This document shows, piece by piece, positions 45,919 to 59,400 of a stretch of 64,000 nucleotides of DNA. Position numbers and translations under genes: made by a program. The notes under the pieces were generated by a model. The model did not search any database and had not been told where the DNA came from. It saw only the letters and a program-made list of their open reading frames with translations. Source of the stretch: Agrypnia vestita (Eukaryota; Arthropoda; Insecta; Trichoptera; Phryganeidae); assembly GCA_016648135.1 (NCBI GenBank), contig JADDOH010008025.1, forward strand, positions 52,841 to 116,840, given 5' to 3'. How positions within the stretch are numbered: the first letter of the stretch is position 1; each line of letters begins with the position of its first letter.

Positions 45919-46908
45919 CAGAGGCGTGCAGTGAGAACAAAAATCATGACTTTTTTTCTAAGCATATATTTTAAAAAGACAACGAAATAAAATATATAAC
46001 TCGAAATATTCCTTTCACAATAATTAACATATTTAAAAATATTGATTGTATTGTTTGTATGTATCTACTTATATTCTTTGATTAATTACAACTACATGTT
46101 ACGGAAAAAAAAGAAATTAACATATTATTCAGATTACAATATTTCATAATATTGTGACGTAATATAATGGCATGATCAAAATACTCAAGCGTTACACCAT
46201 CTGGTAGGTGCCGCTGTCTATGGTATGGGACAAAAAGGTTTATGGTGAAGCGCAGATATCTGCATTCCGTACGCTCGCAAACTTCATGGGGAACGCAAGC
46301 AGCAAATTTTTTTTTCACATTAGCAGCCGGCAATTAAAGATGGGACCCTCCTAGGAAGTAAGCTAACGACAGCGCAGCTTGAAATAACATGAATCAGCGT
46401 CCTTGTATTAATATGATTGTGTGTTAATAAGTGTTTTCTGCCATAGGGTCTCTCCTACACGGGCGGTGAAGCTGCCCATAGGCATGATGCAGGCAGTATC
46501 GTGCGGCATCGTTAACTGACGGATACATGTCAGAACAGTGGACATCAGTGATCATCCGTCGACAATCTCATATTGCGTCATGTTGTTGTGACATTTAATT
46601 AAGTGTTCGTGCTAGACTAAATCCTTTATTTTTCAAGATTTATTTTTATAAATGGTCTCCGCTGGATTATTTCATGCACGAGGCGTGATACCGCACAATG
46701 AGCAGAGCTCAAAATAGTGGTTAATTTAGTGATATTATGAGACGGCCGCGTTCGCGTGGAATAGTTCAGAGAAGCTCCCCATTCTAGTCTAAGTAATATT
46801 TCAATCATGGTAAATATTCCTCACAAACATGTGTGTGGAAATCCACTGTAATAGATTTCAGCAGATAGATTGTTGAATAAACCAATTTGTTCTCACTGCA
46901 CGCCCCTG
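45919..46908. mobile_element. hAT-type element, 990 bp
   Basis: Ends CAGAGGCGTGCAGTGAGAAC and GTTCTCACTGCACGCCCCTG are inverted. They are flanked by 8-bp duplications GTGATTTG (45911-45918) and GTAATTTG (46909-46916), one mismatch. The frame at 46082-46333 on the minus strand might be a transposase leftover but is not recognisable. A short relative lies at 52367-52591. Confidence 0.82.
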
Positions 46909-47142
46909 GTAATTTGTCCAATTTTTGTGTTTTTTCTCTGAAAAAAGTTTTAATTTTTTTAATATTGTATTGCGGAGAAGAGTATTTTCTATATATTGGT
47001 TCAAAAACGCATTTCTGTTAGATGTCCGAGTTTACGCAGGGACCGTCAATATGAAATGATTGGTATTTATTTCCAAAACAAGGAGGTCTCTAAGCTCATG
47101 CAGTCTGGTGCATTCAAAATTTTTATAGTGCTGAATCGTGGC

Positions 47143-47665
47143 TAGGGTATGCAATTCTGAGTTGGGGTTGTCCTTTCGGGATCCTTCGAGATTAGAATTT
47201 CCAATCCCGCGCGATCCTTACAGATCGGGATCCCGAAACTTTTGTGTTTTTTTTTGTTTATAGAGCTGAATACCAATTAACAACAATGCTTTTCATTTTT
47301 ATATCAGCAATTTTAATGAAATGTTCATTATTAATCATCGCATTAAAGTTTTTGTAGGCGTTTTTCCAAGCATCAATCAGTCAATGTAGTAGAGTAAAAA
47401 CTACTAACTAGTAGTAGTTTTTATTACTATGTTAGGTTGATAAAATACAGCAAATATTATTCAAAGCTATTTTCATTATTTGAATGTGGCATGAACATAA
47501 GTTTTAAGTACTTTCTAAAAGCTCTATAGTCATATACAAAAACATACAAAACATAAAATAAGCTGATCAATCCCGATAATCCCGATAATCTTGTCTGATT
47601 TTTCAGTTCGGGATTGATCTCGTAAAATGCCTCGAGATCTCGCGGCGTCGGGATTACATTCCCTA
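47143..47665. mobile_element. hAT-type element, 523 bp
   Basis: Ends TAGGGTATGCAATTC and GGATTACATTCCCTA are inverted. They are flanked by ATCGTGGC (47135-47142) and ATCGTGAC (47666-47673), an 8-bp duplication with one mismatch. Many internal CGGGAT / ATCCCG motifs occur in both orientations. It has no ORF. Confidence 0.75.
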
Positions 47666-47689
47666 ATCGTGACCTCTGGTAGTACACAC

Positions 47690-47825
47690 CAAGGATAGAC
47701 TCAACCATTTGTCTGAGAATTCTTCGAGCTTGTTTTGGTGGGCCACGTTGAAGGATAGAGAAGAAGAGGGAGATTCCCACCCGTTGGACCGATCAAGTAG
47801 AAAATGCAAACTCTGATGACAACCC
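47690..47825 (+). pseudogene. Tiny non-LTR ORF remnant
   Basis: One frame reads RIEKKREIPTRWTDQVENAN, similar to the R-x-x-x-R-W-x-D-x-(I/V) end of RTE-like ORFs. It has stops upstream. It is very short, so this is tentative. Confidence 0.35.
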
Positions 47826-47832
47826 TTAGATC

Positions 47833-47932
47833 CAGTGATGGTCAAAACCGTTATCGTAACCAGTTACACAATAAACAACAGTTACCAATCAGCGTAACCA
47901 GTTAAAACAACGGTTTTGACAATCACTTCTCA
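47833..47932. repeat. 100-bp foldback repeat
   Basis: AGTGATGGTCAAAACCGTTA is inverted as AACGGTTTTGACAATCACT. The inner GTAACCAGTTA motif is repeated. Confidence 0.7.
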
Positions 47933-50264
47933 GATCTGCGGTATGCCGAGAAACCTAAACAAATGTGGTCATGAGGGTTGGAGCGAAGGCCACATCCTCA
48001 GTTAAAAACTAACATGATCTGACTGTTTATATGGCCGCAACTTACTGTTTATTATTTGTTCAGCAAAACATAATATGTACATACATAGAATACAATATAC
48101 ATAAAATAAATTACTAGCCCATAAGATATAAAAATATTAAGAAACGACCTTTTGTTAGATACAACGCCGTAAGCAGGGAGCTACACAATACTTAAACCAA
48201 AGATCAACCCATAAAAATAAATCAAAGTATTTTAACAAGAAACAAAAAACACCATCAGATGAATATTGTGAAACATTGGGGGCTGTTTTAAAGAATACAA
48301 TATTATTTGATTACACTATTAAAAAAAAAGGATTTGCAATATCTAGAACGAAATGCAACAATTTAAAAATGCTAAAATTCCATAACTTTTAAATCTATCT
48401 ACTATTTCATACATAAGCTGTAGATACAAATGCTAAATAATTTATTCTCGGCATATAATTCATCTCGTCGATACTTAACCTCACAAAGGAAAGAAACCAG
48501 TACAGATAATTATGAATACTCAAATTTTCAGTGTAATTTTCTGTTCTCTTTTGTAAAAACTGTGGCGTAAACATAAATACGAAGCAACATGCTTCAATTA
48601 ACTACTTTGATGATTCATACTAATAAATGTTCAGTTCGTAGTATAAATACAGTTGAAATCTTAAAAAATGTTATTATGAATTTAATCTGCCGTTATCGGC
48701 GTAATTGTTACCGTTATTAGTAACACAAAAGTCTCTAAGAAAAAATATTGAGTATACACAATTAGTACTCTCATGGTTATGTGTAAACATCACGCATGTG
48801 TATATTTCTTTGGGAAGTAAGGAAGGGATGAAATTTTGGTACATTTATTTTTGAAATTTTAAAATTTCACTTGTTAAAAAAAGCAACTTGTTGATCATTG
48901 TACTTTATATAGCTAGGTACTAGTTTTTTTTTTTTCAATTTAAATATTAAATAGGTATTGATCAATACAAGGAACTATCTAATGGGATGTGAAAGAATTT
49001 ATTATAATTTTGAAACATGTGAAATTCTAAAAGTGTAAAAATGTAATGTTTGACATTTATGGGTACTGAATAAAATACTTAGTCACCATGGTAACGAGTG
49101 TAATCGTAATCATAATCATCATCATCATAATACATCACTTTTCATTAGTTTTTTAGTGTAATAGCGAGTGCGAAGATGTTTACACATTAAATAAATGCTG
49201 TAAAAATAATTGATGTAGCTATTCAAATTGGAAACTACACAAAAAGTTAATGTTACCGGTGAAAAGGAACTGAATTTGATTTATATGTACATAGCGCTAT
49301 TTACATAGTTCCAAATAGATTTGCTTTTTCAATAATTCTTACCTTTCACCTCAGCACTGAATTAGGTGAGTCTAATTCATCTACCAGATATATTCTGTTA
49401 TGAAAAGACCTTAGTTAAAACACAAAATCAAAACAGATAACCAATCTGTAGTGCATAGATAATTTATAATAATAGATAACCGAGTTTTCGAAACTGACGG
49501 CTATCTCTCTGGATTCCTTAATGATTACAATGAAATTATTTATTTTATAATATGAAATACAATTTTTCGGATCTCACGAAAACTGAATTAAAAACACCAC
49601 CGCTGTGTTAGCAACATGTAAAACATGACAACACATTTTCATATGCATAACTTAATCAAATAACATTTAGGAATACGTCAAGTCCTAACTACTTTATTAG
49701 TCTATGGTTTTAAATAAGTTCCCCGGTTGCTTTCTGCTTGTTATCCGGGTTGTTGCTTGGTCTTGCTACAAGATAGCCGGGATGACCATTTTTAGGAAAC
49801 TTATTATTAGTACATATTGTAATAATCACTTGTATACCTACATATATAATACAGATGTTCAGATAGTTAACGAACAAGAGTTGTTACTTCTTATAAGTTA
49901 GCGGCAACACTGTTTTACTGATTTCTTTTTTACATATTTGCAGTGTCATTTTAGTATTCGGAGTACACGATAAATATGGCGACTCCCCTATCAAATTGCA
50001 AAGCATTAGGGCTCAGTTGTATTCTAAGAATGTGTGATTTTGTACTTACCAGAAACACACATTTATGAAAATTACACCGTCTTGATTATTCTACACAAAT
50101 ATACAATTCACAGTAGTCTGGCATTGTTTCACCAATCATATAAGTGTTTTATGTGGGGTTGAATTTTTATGTACAAGAATCTAAAAGATTGTGTCTGATA
50201 TTCTAATAGATTCGGCAATCTCCCACCGTGAGTGCTAAAACAAGTTGAGGATGTCGGCGAAAGG

Positions 50265-50441
50265 TCAGCGATTTCTGCTGTAGTGGTTGTTGTGATAGTG
50301 GTTACCGCCCGAATGCTGGCGGAAGTGGGACATGTAGCGGCCCCGCGGCCTGTTCCGGAAGTTCTTGTTGTAGTGGGGGTAGTGATTTCTGCCTTTGTGA
50401 TTGCTGTTCTCGGGCCAATGATCACGCTGATTTTGAATCAT
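50265..50441 (-). CDS. scny: scny exon 9, stop codon
   Basis: A 177-bp terminal coding part after TTGTAG, phase 0. It encodes [20 protein letters not shown] and ends HNNHYSRNR then TGA (50267-50265). It is rich in His, Asn, Arg and Tyr, like the tail of Drosophila Scrawny. Confidence 0.85.
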   Translation of the reverse strand: MIQNQRDHWPENSNHKGRNHYPHYNKNFRNRPRGRYMSHFRQHSGGNHYHNNHYSRNR

Positions 50442-53400
50442 CTACAACAAATAGATAAAAATAATTCATGAGGGCAAATCCAAAAACAATATTTTTTTAT
50501 TTAAATAAAAATCATGACAGTTTCAATTAAAAAAACAAAATTATTAAAAATGGTGGAGATCTTTGTTAATCCAAAATTTGCTGCAATAATTAATTTATCT
50601 TTGAAATAATTCATTTTACTACACATTTCATTTGTTGCAACAGTGTTTAGCAGTAAAGCCATGTATTCACTAGGGGACAAACCGCGCAACATTCTGCGCG
50701 GAATGACGCATCAACCTTTATGTTTCGGGGACAATGACTTCGTCATTGTCCCCGAAGTGTACATTGTCATGTACACACCGGGACTCATATTTCACTAGTA
50801 TTATTTCACTATATTTGATTAGTGCTGCATTTCTATTTATTCTGACGAGTTTATCGAAACGTAAGAGGAGAAAAAAGTGGTGGGTGCGAAAGTATTTACT
50901 GCAAAGAGAAAGAAGGATGGATATTATATGCGATCTTCGAATGTCTGACGGATCGTTTGTCAATTTTACTTGAATGACAACAACTGAAAATTTATTACAA
51001 ATGATCGGGCCTTCCATAGCCAAGCAAGACACAATATTACGGAACGCTGTTGGCCCCCACATCAGACCTACAATTTACATTAAGATACTTGTCGACAGGA
51101 GATTCCTAGCTTCCTTGTCATACATTTTTAGAGTGTCAAATCAGTAAAATAGAACCAGAAGTTTGTATGAAACTGATAAATGCATTGAAGTTATATGTAA
51201 AGGTGAGTATGGTATCAATTTTAAATTCATCATATAAAATATATGTACTTACTTACATGGATAATTATTAATTAAATTTTAAATTTTATTCAAAACATAT
51301 ATTTATTAACTAAAAAAAATTACAATTTATGATTTTTAAATTTAAAATAAAGATTATATTAAGATTTAATATAAAAAAACGATCTATTTAGTCGAGTTAG
51401 GAGATACGTTTGGAATATTTTCTGATATCTGAACATCCACTTGCACTGGCCTCGAACAATCCTGGGTGTAAACACTTGGTGATATAATGTTATACCCTTT
51501 ATATTTCCCCATGCGTGCTTCAATTAAAATGTTGTTAATATAATATTTTGCCATGAGAATAGAATGTGTATCTTTCACTTCGCGCAGCTCTGAGGCGACA
51601 TATTGTCCATACACAGTAAAATCGTAAACATACTACGTGACGCGCGGCCCGATATCCCCGTGCGCTCGCTCGGGCAGTGTGCTCATGGCAACGTTTCTGC
51701 GGCACGTAGAAATGCCGCACTATGATGCGCGCGACATCGCGGAACAGTGCACGATGTTGCAGCATCACGTAGACTATACCTCATGAGATGTTGAGGGACA
51801 ATTTGTCCCCTAGTGAATATGTGGCTTAAACCTGCACATACAGTATTAAAACGATTTTTCTTCCGCCTATAGAATCTTCAATATTTAACTATACAGAATT
51901 CAGAAAATTCAGGAATATAATAATATTTTTGAAGTTAAATTTTCAGAAATATTGAACAAAAAAGGCAAACTTTGATATTGCATATTTCCATTACTATTGG
52001 AATTAGGTCATGGTTGCCTGAACATTTTCGACTCATTATCAAGACAGAAATCCACCTGTAAAGTTTTTGCTATTAGCTATGAGACACCCTGTATGTGATG
52101 CCTACCATTGCGACATAAAATCAAATACAATTAGTGTAAATTAAAAAATAAAATAAAATAAAAACCTGGAAAGCATTGTAATCGTTGTAATGTTTGTTGC
52201 CATTGTTGTAATTATTATGGCGAACTTTCTTAACTCGGCCTCGGTCCATCTCGTCATCGGCTTCAGCCGCTCTCTTCAACTGCGCTTTCTTGTCTTCAAA
52301 TACCTACAAAGAATAAATGTTTAAGATTATACAAGTCGATATAGTACAATTTTAATAAGAGCTTACCAGGGGCGTGCAGTGAGAACATTGCGGTATGATA
52401 TTTATGTAAGTAAAAAAAAACTTGATTTTAAAAATATATCTCGTAATATTCCTATTACAATTATTATCATGTTGTTCATATTTTAAAATGTCATAATATT
52501 CTGCCACATAAATATTTCATATAACGTTTTTCCAAAATATATATGTATTTGCGCAAAAGTCGTGCTTCAATGTACGCACTGCACGCACCTGGAGCTTACA
52601 CGGTTCAATGCATCCTGTAGATTTATGAATCTACAGGATGCATTAAATATCCTGCAAATGAAACTCTTGTATTTTTGATGCGTAATATCTTCAAAAAATT
52701 TCATACTAGAGAAATGAAATCTCAGAAAGATGAATACCTATTACTGTGATAACTACAGAAAAACCCTGGTAATTCGTAATTTGACATAATTCGAAATTTT
52801 TCAAAACACAAGTAAAAAATGTTGATTTCATAGTAGATTAATAATCCCGACAATTCAAAATAATTTTTAGCCCCTCGCGCCATAAACATTTTATGTCACA
52901 TAATTCAATTTTTTTTTTTGAAATTTGATGAAATTGAGAAAATATTTTATTTTTTCACAATTTGTCGCAATTTTTATATTAACATAATAAACATTGCATT
53001 ATCAGAATAATTTCATAAAATATTCAAAAATACTATTTCACAAAAAAATTTGACAATTTTTGTGATTTTCGGCGAATTTCACAATTGCATATGATTTTTT
53101 TGTGCCTTGATTTTCGAATTAACAGGGTTCTGCGTAATTTGAATTTTATTTTTGGGTCCCATGAATTTCGAATTAACGAGGTTCTACTGTACAGATGAAG
53201 ACACCATACATACTGTACATCTGTCGTGACAAAGCGCAGTTAATACAGTCTGTAAGTTTTTTGACATAAATAAATGTAGTGGCGATATGCATCAACTCAG
53301 TTTTGTTATTTTGTTTCACTAGTCAATTTTCAATGATACATTCTACCTATTTTTTTTTCCTAGGATGTTTCCCTTTCAATCTGATAACAGCTGTAAGTGC

Positions 53401-56400
53401 TTTTTAAGTTAAACATGTTAATAAAAAGATTAACTAACTTGTCTGGTGAGTTGGGCGTGATGACCGTTCCAAGTTGTGGCCGGACCTCCGTAACCTTGGT
53501 GTGAAAACCTCTGCAACGTTGACACAATGTCCTTTTGGGGCTCGGCGGCGCTGTGATTTACACTAACATTGGATACTGTAGTTGGCTGCTCATTGCATGC
53601 TTTACTGCTTCTGATTAACCTGCAAAAGCAAATAAATAAATCAATCTTTTATATGTGTCATTAATTGATATAAAAGATATTGTAGATATATTTTATTTGT
53701 TTGACAGGTCGTATGCCGTAATGCGGAATGTACCCTGACTGTCTGATGCACAATTTCCGTTTTTTAAGACACTTTTTTGTGATGGTTATATTCATGTAAA
53801 AATCAACAATAATCACTAAGTTGCAGTTTCTGGTTTCTCAATATACAGATTTCAATAATTACTTGTACAATAATTATTTATTCACTAATTATGAAAATAA
53901 GTAATGAAATTTACTGTCAGAAATGTACGCACATGTTTATCGAATAAAACCATGGAAGCAATAACACTAAAGATATTGTATTTCAATATTTTCATTCTAA
54001 ATATATCAAAGAATATAAAAATACTTAACGTTAACACCTTTTTATTTAAAAAAAAAAATTAACGGATAAATAACACAATTAATGCGCGGTTCGAAGACGA
54101 CATTTGGAATGATTTTTTGTCCGGTTTGCACGGCAAATGAGGTTACTTGACAAACAGAATTCGTTCATTCATTCACAAACTTGACATACAACCAATGATA
54201 TGCTTTAAAAACCCATAAACGCAGGTAAAATAGGCCGAATTCGCATACGTGTCTACAGAGTGCAGATCTGCGCCCCGGCAAACAGAGGGTACAAAAGTTT
54301 TCGCGCAGATCTACACTCCGGCACCCGACCGGTCAACAGCGTAGCAAAATTATAACTCTTCTGTTGGAGGTAAAAGACACGTAATATTTTTTTTAAGAAA
54401 TACTTACATGTTATTGACAACACCATTTAGACTAGGACTGTGATGAGCCACGGGGACGACATTAGAAACCTTCCAACTGTGATCCGTGGCTTTGGTGGTG
54501 ACAATCTCCTTGTTAGCTGTCTGCGGCCGGGGTGCACTCAGCTTGTTTCTGGCAGCGGCGTCATCTTCATCCTCATCATCGTCCAAGTTCTCTTCACCCG
54601 ACTCCAAACCGTAAGGCACGAGCCCGCACAGTTTCTTGGTTGACCCACTCTGCGAGTCGGACTTACTCCCGTTTTGGCCGAAATGGTTTGAACTTCCCGG
54701 AATAACTAAGGTTTTTGACGATGAACTACCGTTACTGATCGCTTTGGTTTGATTGTATTTATTTTCTTCGCCATTCAATTTATTTTTAGTTTTAATGTCA
54801 CCATTGACGTGTAAAATTACATTTTGTACACTGCCGTTGTGTTTATTCTGCGGGTTGGTTGCGTGCGTTTTATTGTCACTCGAGGTAGCCTTAACTTCAG
54901 AGCAGGTTGAATTGGAGCCACTCTGGATGATGTTAGAGCATTTACTAGGTGAGAGTACATTAGATATCGCTTTGCGCAGAGCGGCACTATCGCTTGAATA
55001 TGTTATTTTGTTATTATACACCTTTCCGTTGTTTTGTGAATGTTCAGCTTGAGATTGCGTAGATGACGACAAATTTAAAGTTAATTTAGATTGCGACTTT
55101 TCATTGGATGACAATGTAATATTTGCGCTGTTATCATTTGAACGATATCCGTTTGATTTGGAGTTACTGTCATTGGAACCATTCATTTTAATCGGGCTGA
55201 AATTGGGCTTCACGGGACTGTTTTCCTTGTTTCTAATAAAGTCTGGCAATACAGGCCCGATGAAGTTTGACTTCTTTTCGGAGAGACTTTCTTCATTTTC
55301 TTTCTTGGTGAAGATGACGGATTTAGCGGGGAAAGGTTGACTGCTAAATTTGTTGTTGCCGATGCCTTCGGATTTCTCCAGTTCATAGAACATAATGTAA
55401 GCGTTGGTCCCGAGAACATTGGTAATGGGGATGGATTTGACACAACTGTCGTCAAAGTGATAGAATGTACCGCCGGGACCCAGACCGACAGCCGTGTAAT
55501 GGCCACAGTTTTGCGAAGGTCCGAGGTGGGTTACGACTGACACCAATCGGTAAGCCTGAAAAAATAAAGAATAAATAACTGTTAATATTTCACCCTAAGT
55601 TTAAAGATTATTTTTTATTCAAAATTAACTGGGGAACACTCCTCTCGAGTAATTGCTACTAGCTATGAGACACCTGTATAAAAACAAATATTTATATATA
55701 TTTTATATACACCAGCAAAAATATCTAATATAAAACCAAATTAATTAATCAATTAGAAAGACATACAGAAAAATCAAAACCACAAAAAATATTTGGCTGC
55801 TACCAGGATTCGAACCACGGATCTCCTCCCATCCGGGGCAGGTACGTTATCCAATTAAGCTACAGCGGCCTTGTACATATAATATCTTAATCAATTAATA
55901 AATGAGACTTACAGATAAGGTCAATATACATGGAAATGTACAAGGCCGCTAGAGCGTAATTGGATAACATGCCTGCCCCGGATAGGAGAGAGAAGATCCG
56001 TGGTTCGAATCCCGGTAGCAGCCAAATATTTTTTCGTTGATTTGATTTTTCTGTATGTCTTTCTAATTGATTAATTAATTTGGTTTTAAATTTCACAGAA
56101 CTTCGTTCTGAAAAAATTGCGACTTCACAATAAGAATATGTTCTTGAATATACCTAATTTATTTCAAAGACGATTACAGATTAATATACGATCTAAAGCA
56201 ATATCATCTAAAGCGTAGTGTTTAAAAAAAATCTTATTATTTCAAATTATCAGGGTTCAAATTAATAGGGTTAGCGTGCTCATGGCCCTTGACACTTTAC
56301 GAAAAATTTAAAGGCTAAAGAGCAGAGATATAAGTAATTGTTTTCCAACAGAACAAGATATTTTAGGGTCGTTTTAATTAACTATTGTTCAGCTGCAATA

Positions 56401-59400
56401 TGTATCTGAACCCATATTTACCAGCATCGCTTGACTGCCCTGATGAAACATGAACTTCTTGAGCGATATCCTCTGCTTGAACTGCACGTGCTTGGACAGC
56501 TTCCCACCCGTCAGCGAAAACCTTTTGAGGGCAATGCACAAGACCATTGGAGCACGTTCGATGAAAAATTGTTTTGTTGCAGACACCTAAAACAAAATAT
56601 AAAATTTCATATACTACATTTACTCTTTATATATGTACGCAATTTTCTATAATTTATTCCATGTATATGTTACAGCGAATTTGCATTTTTAGTGAGACTA
56701 TACTTTCACTAGTAGAAATGTACTTTTCCCGGTCGGGCAGAGTCTGGGCAGTGAAAACATCTAAATCCACGAATTCTCAGATTCACTACACATTATCCGT
56801 GAAAATATATTTTGTTCACGAATGCGCGCATTACTCAAAGCATAGACAATATATCGGTGAAACTATCAATTTGTACACGTAATTCTTAAAGCGTAGAAAG
56901 TATAAAGGCGGCACTTCACTAGGCGATTTTTATTCATTTTGCGGTCCTATTTTAACTCCTAAATTAAAATAGGACAGCGGCACCGCAAAACGAATACGAA
57001 TCGCGAAGTAAGGTGTCGGCTGAAAGATCGCGCACTCGGGTTTTTTATGATATCTGACGACTGCCGGAACAAAACGAGGTTACGTCACCATGTAAATATT
57101 GGGGGGTTAAGGGAAAATTTTTATTAATGAATATGTATTTTGTCAATTAAGTTTATTAAATATGTTTTTTTTATAACAATACAACAAAAGTTTATTTCTT
57201 ACAAATATAGAAACATAAATAAACATACAACTGGTATTATTAATTTTAAACGAACCTTTAAAAGTGCGTCAAGTAACAAACACTCAATGCGAAAAATACA
57301 AAAAATCAAAGAGATTCTAAGTCATCATTTACGTTTGAATTCATTCAGATTCTTCCGCATTTCCAATTTTCTATCTTTTTATCAAAAATGTGTCTAATGT
57401 CATTTGCGTTTCTTGTTTGCGCTGTGTAAAGCACGTGTAAAGTGGGTGGTAGACGTACAACATAAAGTTTTTAAGTTTGCAAACTTACTCAGCTCGACGT
57501 CGGTGACAGACGTGAAGCTTGCTCACACCGTATCATTTTTATGAGTTTAATCGACTGTCTTTTGAATTATAAGATGATCAGAATTTCGTAAGTGTTCGCG
57601 ATTAAAATTTTAAAAATATATTACGTTTTAGTTACCTACCTAAACTAATCATTGAATATCAAAGACCAGTCCAGAAGTGTGACAGTTCGAGAAACAGAAC
57701 TATCGCCACAGAATAGAGAATATGCTATCGCTCAAAGGATAAAATTTAGAAATACTGTCGCTTTGTGGTGACTTTGGACTAGACTAGTGTAGAATGAGAC
57801 ACAAAACGCAAAATAAATTTTGAAAAACAAGGTCCATGTGCCATTAGAATCTTGTTATAAAATCATATAATGAAGAATTGGTGCAGCCGAAACTTTCAAC
57901 TTTCAACACTTCAAAATGACTATTTTAATAATATCCGTTACCTACATAATGTTGATTTGCACAGAAGAAATTAATAATGCAGTAAGAACCTTGTTCACGC
58001 AATGACTTATTAAATTGTTATTCAAGGCCCGGTTGTTTCAATTTGGATAAATAAAAGTTCGTTTAAAAGCATAGATTTTTACGGAAACGGATTTCAGACT
58101 TGTCAAATTTAATTTTTGACAGTTCGGAAACCAATAAATTCACTAGTAAGTAGAAGTTAAAATACTGTATTCATTTCTATTGGTGAAAAACTCTTTGAAT
58201 ATGATAAGAATGACCTTGAATATAATTTCTCTAAAATGCCAGTGAATGATGGACTCACTAGAAAAACAGATTCACTGTAACATATATATTCTATCTCTTG
58301 TTCTCTCTTGCAGTACCGTATTACATAATTTGTATAAAAAAATTGTGGTACCCATGAAGATGAAATAGAAATCAAAGTAATAGAAAAATTAACAAGTAAA
58401 AATCAGTCTACCTTCTTATTGCATGCCTCACACTTATATCCAAGGTCTTCTAAGCGCTCCCTCGAGAAGAAACTGTCCAGCGCCTCATCCATCGTAGAGG
58501 CTTTGCGGGCATCGACTAACAGATCCTGGAAGTGCTGAAAGGTGGTGGACACATGGCTGCAGTTGAGGCAGCGTACAGCCGAGCGCAGGTAACCGCCCAG
58601 GATCTGGTTTAAAGGCGTAGTCTCCTTGCTAAATTGGTCAAGGTGTTTGGCACCGCCGCCCAACTGAGAAATATAAGTCTTCTCCATTGATTCTACGAGG
58701 TATCTGTAATAGGACAGTTGTAAAGTATTAAAATAATAAAAATTATAAAAAAAAACAACTTTGATAGTATAAAATAATACGAACAACACAGTACGAGACG
58801 CCTAATTTAATTAATTAAATTGCAATATGCAGATTGTGTTAATTCAAACTTGCATCAGAATTAGCTTTTACCTTTTATTATTCAAAATATGATTAAATAA
58901 AAAACCTTAAGAATTCGTGTGCATCCTCCTGCCGACCCGGAGTGAGGTGACGGCAGATGAGACGGAGCTTGGAGTACACCAACCATGGCTTAATCGTTCC
59001 ACCAGAATTCTGGGTATCCAATAGTGTCTTTCTCATCCCGCATATTATACATCCTCCTGCAAGTGACAAATAAGATTTGAAATAAGTTATCCTATTTATC
59101 TAATAAAAAAATCATCAATTTAGGTAAATAATTTTAATATAAGAAAACTAACAAATTTTGCGCTACTAGATTGGTATATCATCATTATCCCAATCAAGCC
59201 AATAATCACAATAATTATTATTAATATTTTATAAATAAAATACATTATACATGAATGTATGCTGATTTCCATGTATCACACTAAAAGTAGTAAAAAAAAG
59301 AAGTAACCAGTGTATAGAATTTTTCTTGTTTGATATAAATATTCATAAGTTCAGATAAATAAATAAAATATCCCTAGTGGAGAATCAAACCAATGTTGCA

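Larger units (their letters stand above)
35467..50264. other. Intergenic region between the THUMPD1 homologue and scny
   Basis: About 14.8 kb with no supportable host protein gene. Listed elements: hammerhead foldback, MITE family M, tRNA-like repeats, pogo-like element with nested foldback, two hAT elements and small foldbacks. The stretches 36640-38280, 38740-42290 and 47940-50260 are AT-rich with only short or chance frames. The 3' ends of the two genes presumably fall at the edges. Confidence 0.6.
50657..51826. mobile_element. PIF/Harbinger-type element in scny intron 8
   Basis: Ends AGCCATGTATTCACTAGGGG and CCCCTAGTGAATATGTGGCT are inverted, flanked by TAA (50654-50656 and 51827-51829), the usual PIF/Harbinger target. 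It is 1170 bp long and carries relics of both genes such elements encode (listed next), each broken. A perfect palindrome, CGGGGACAATGACTTCG and its complement, spans about 50728-50756. Confidence 0.82.
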
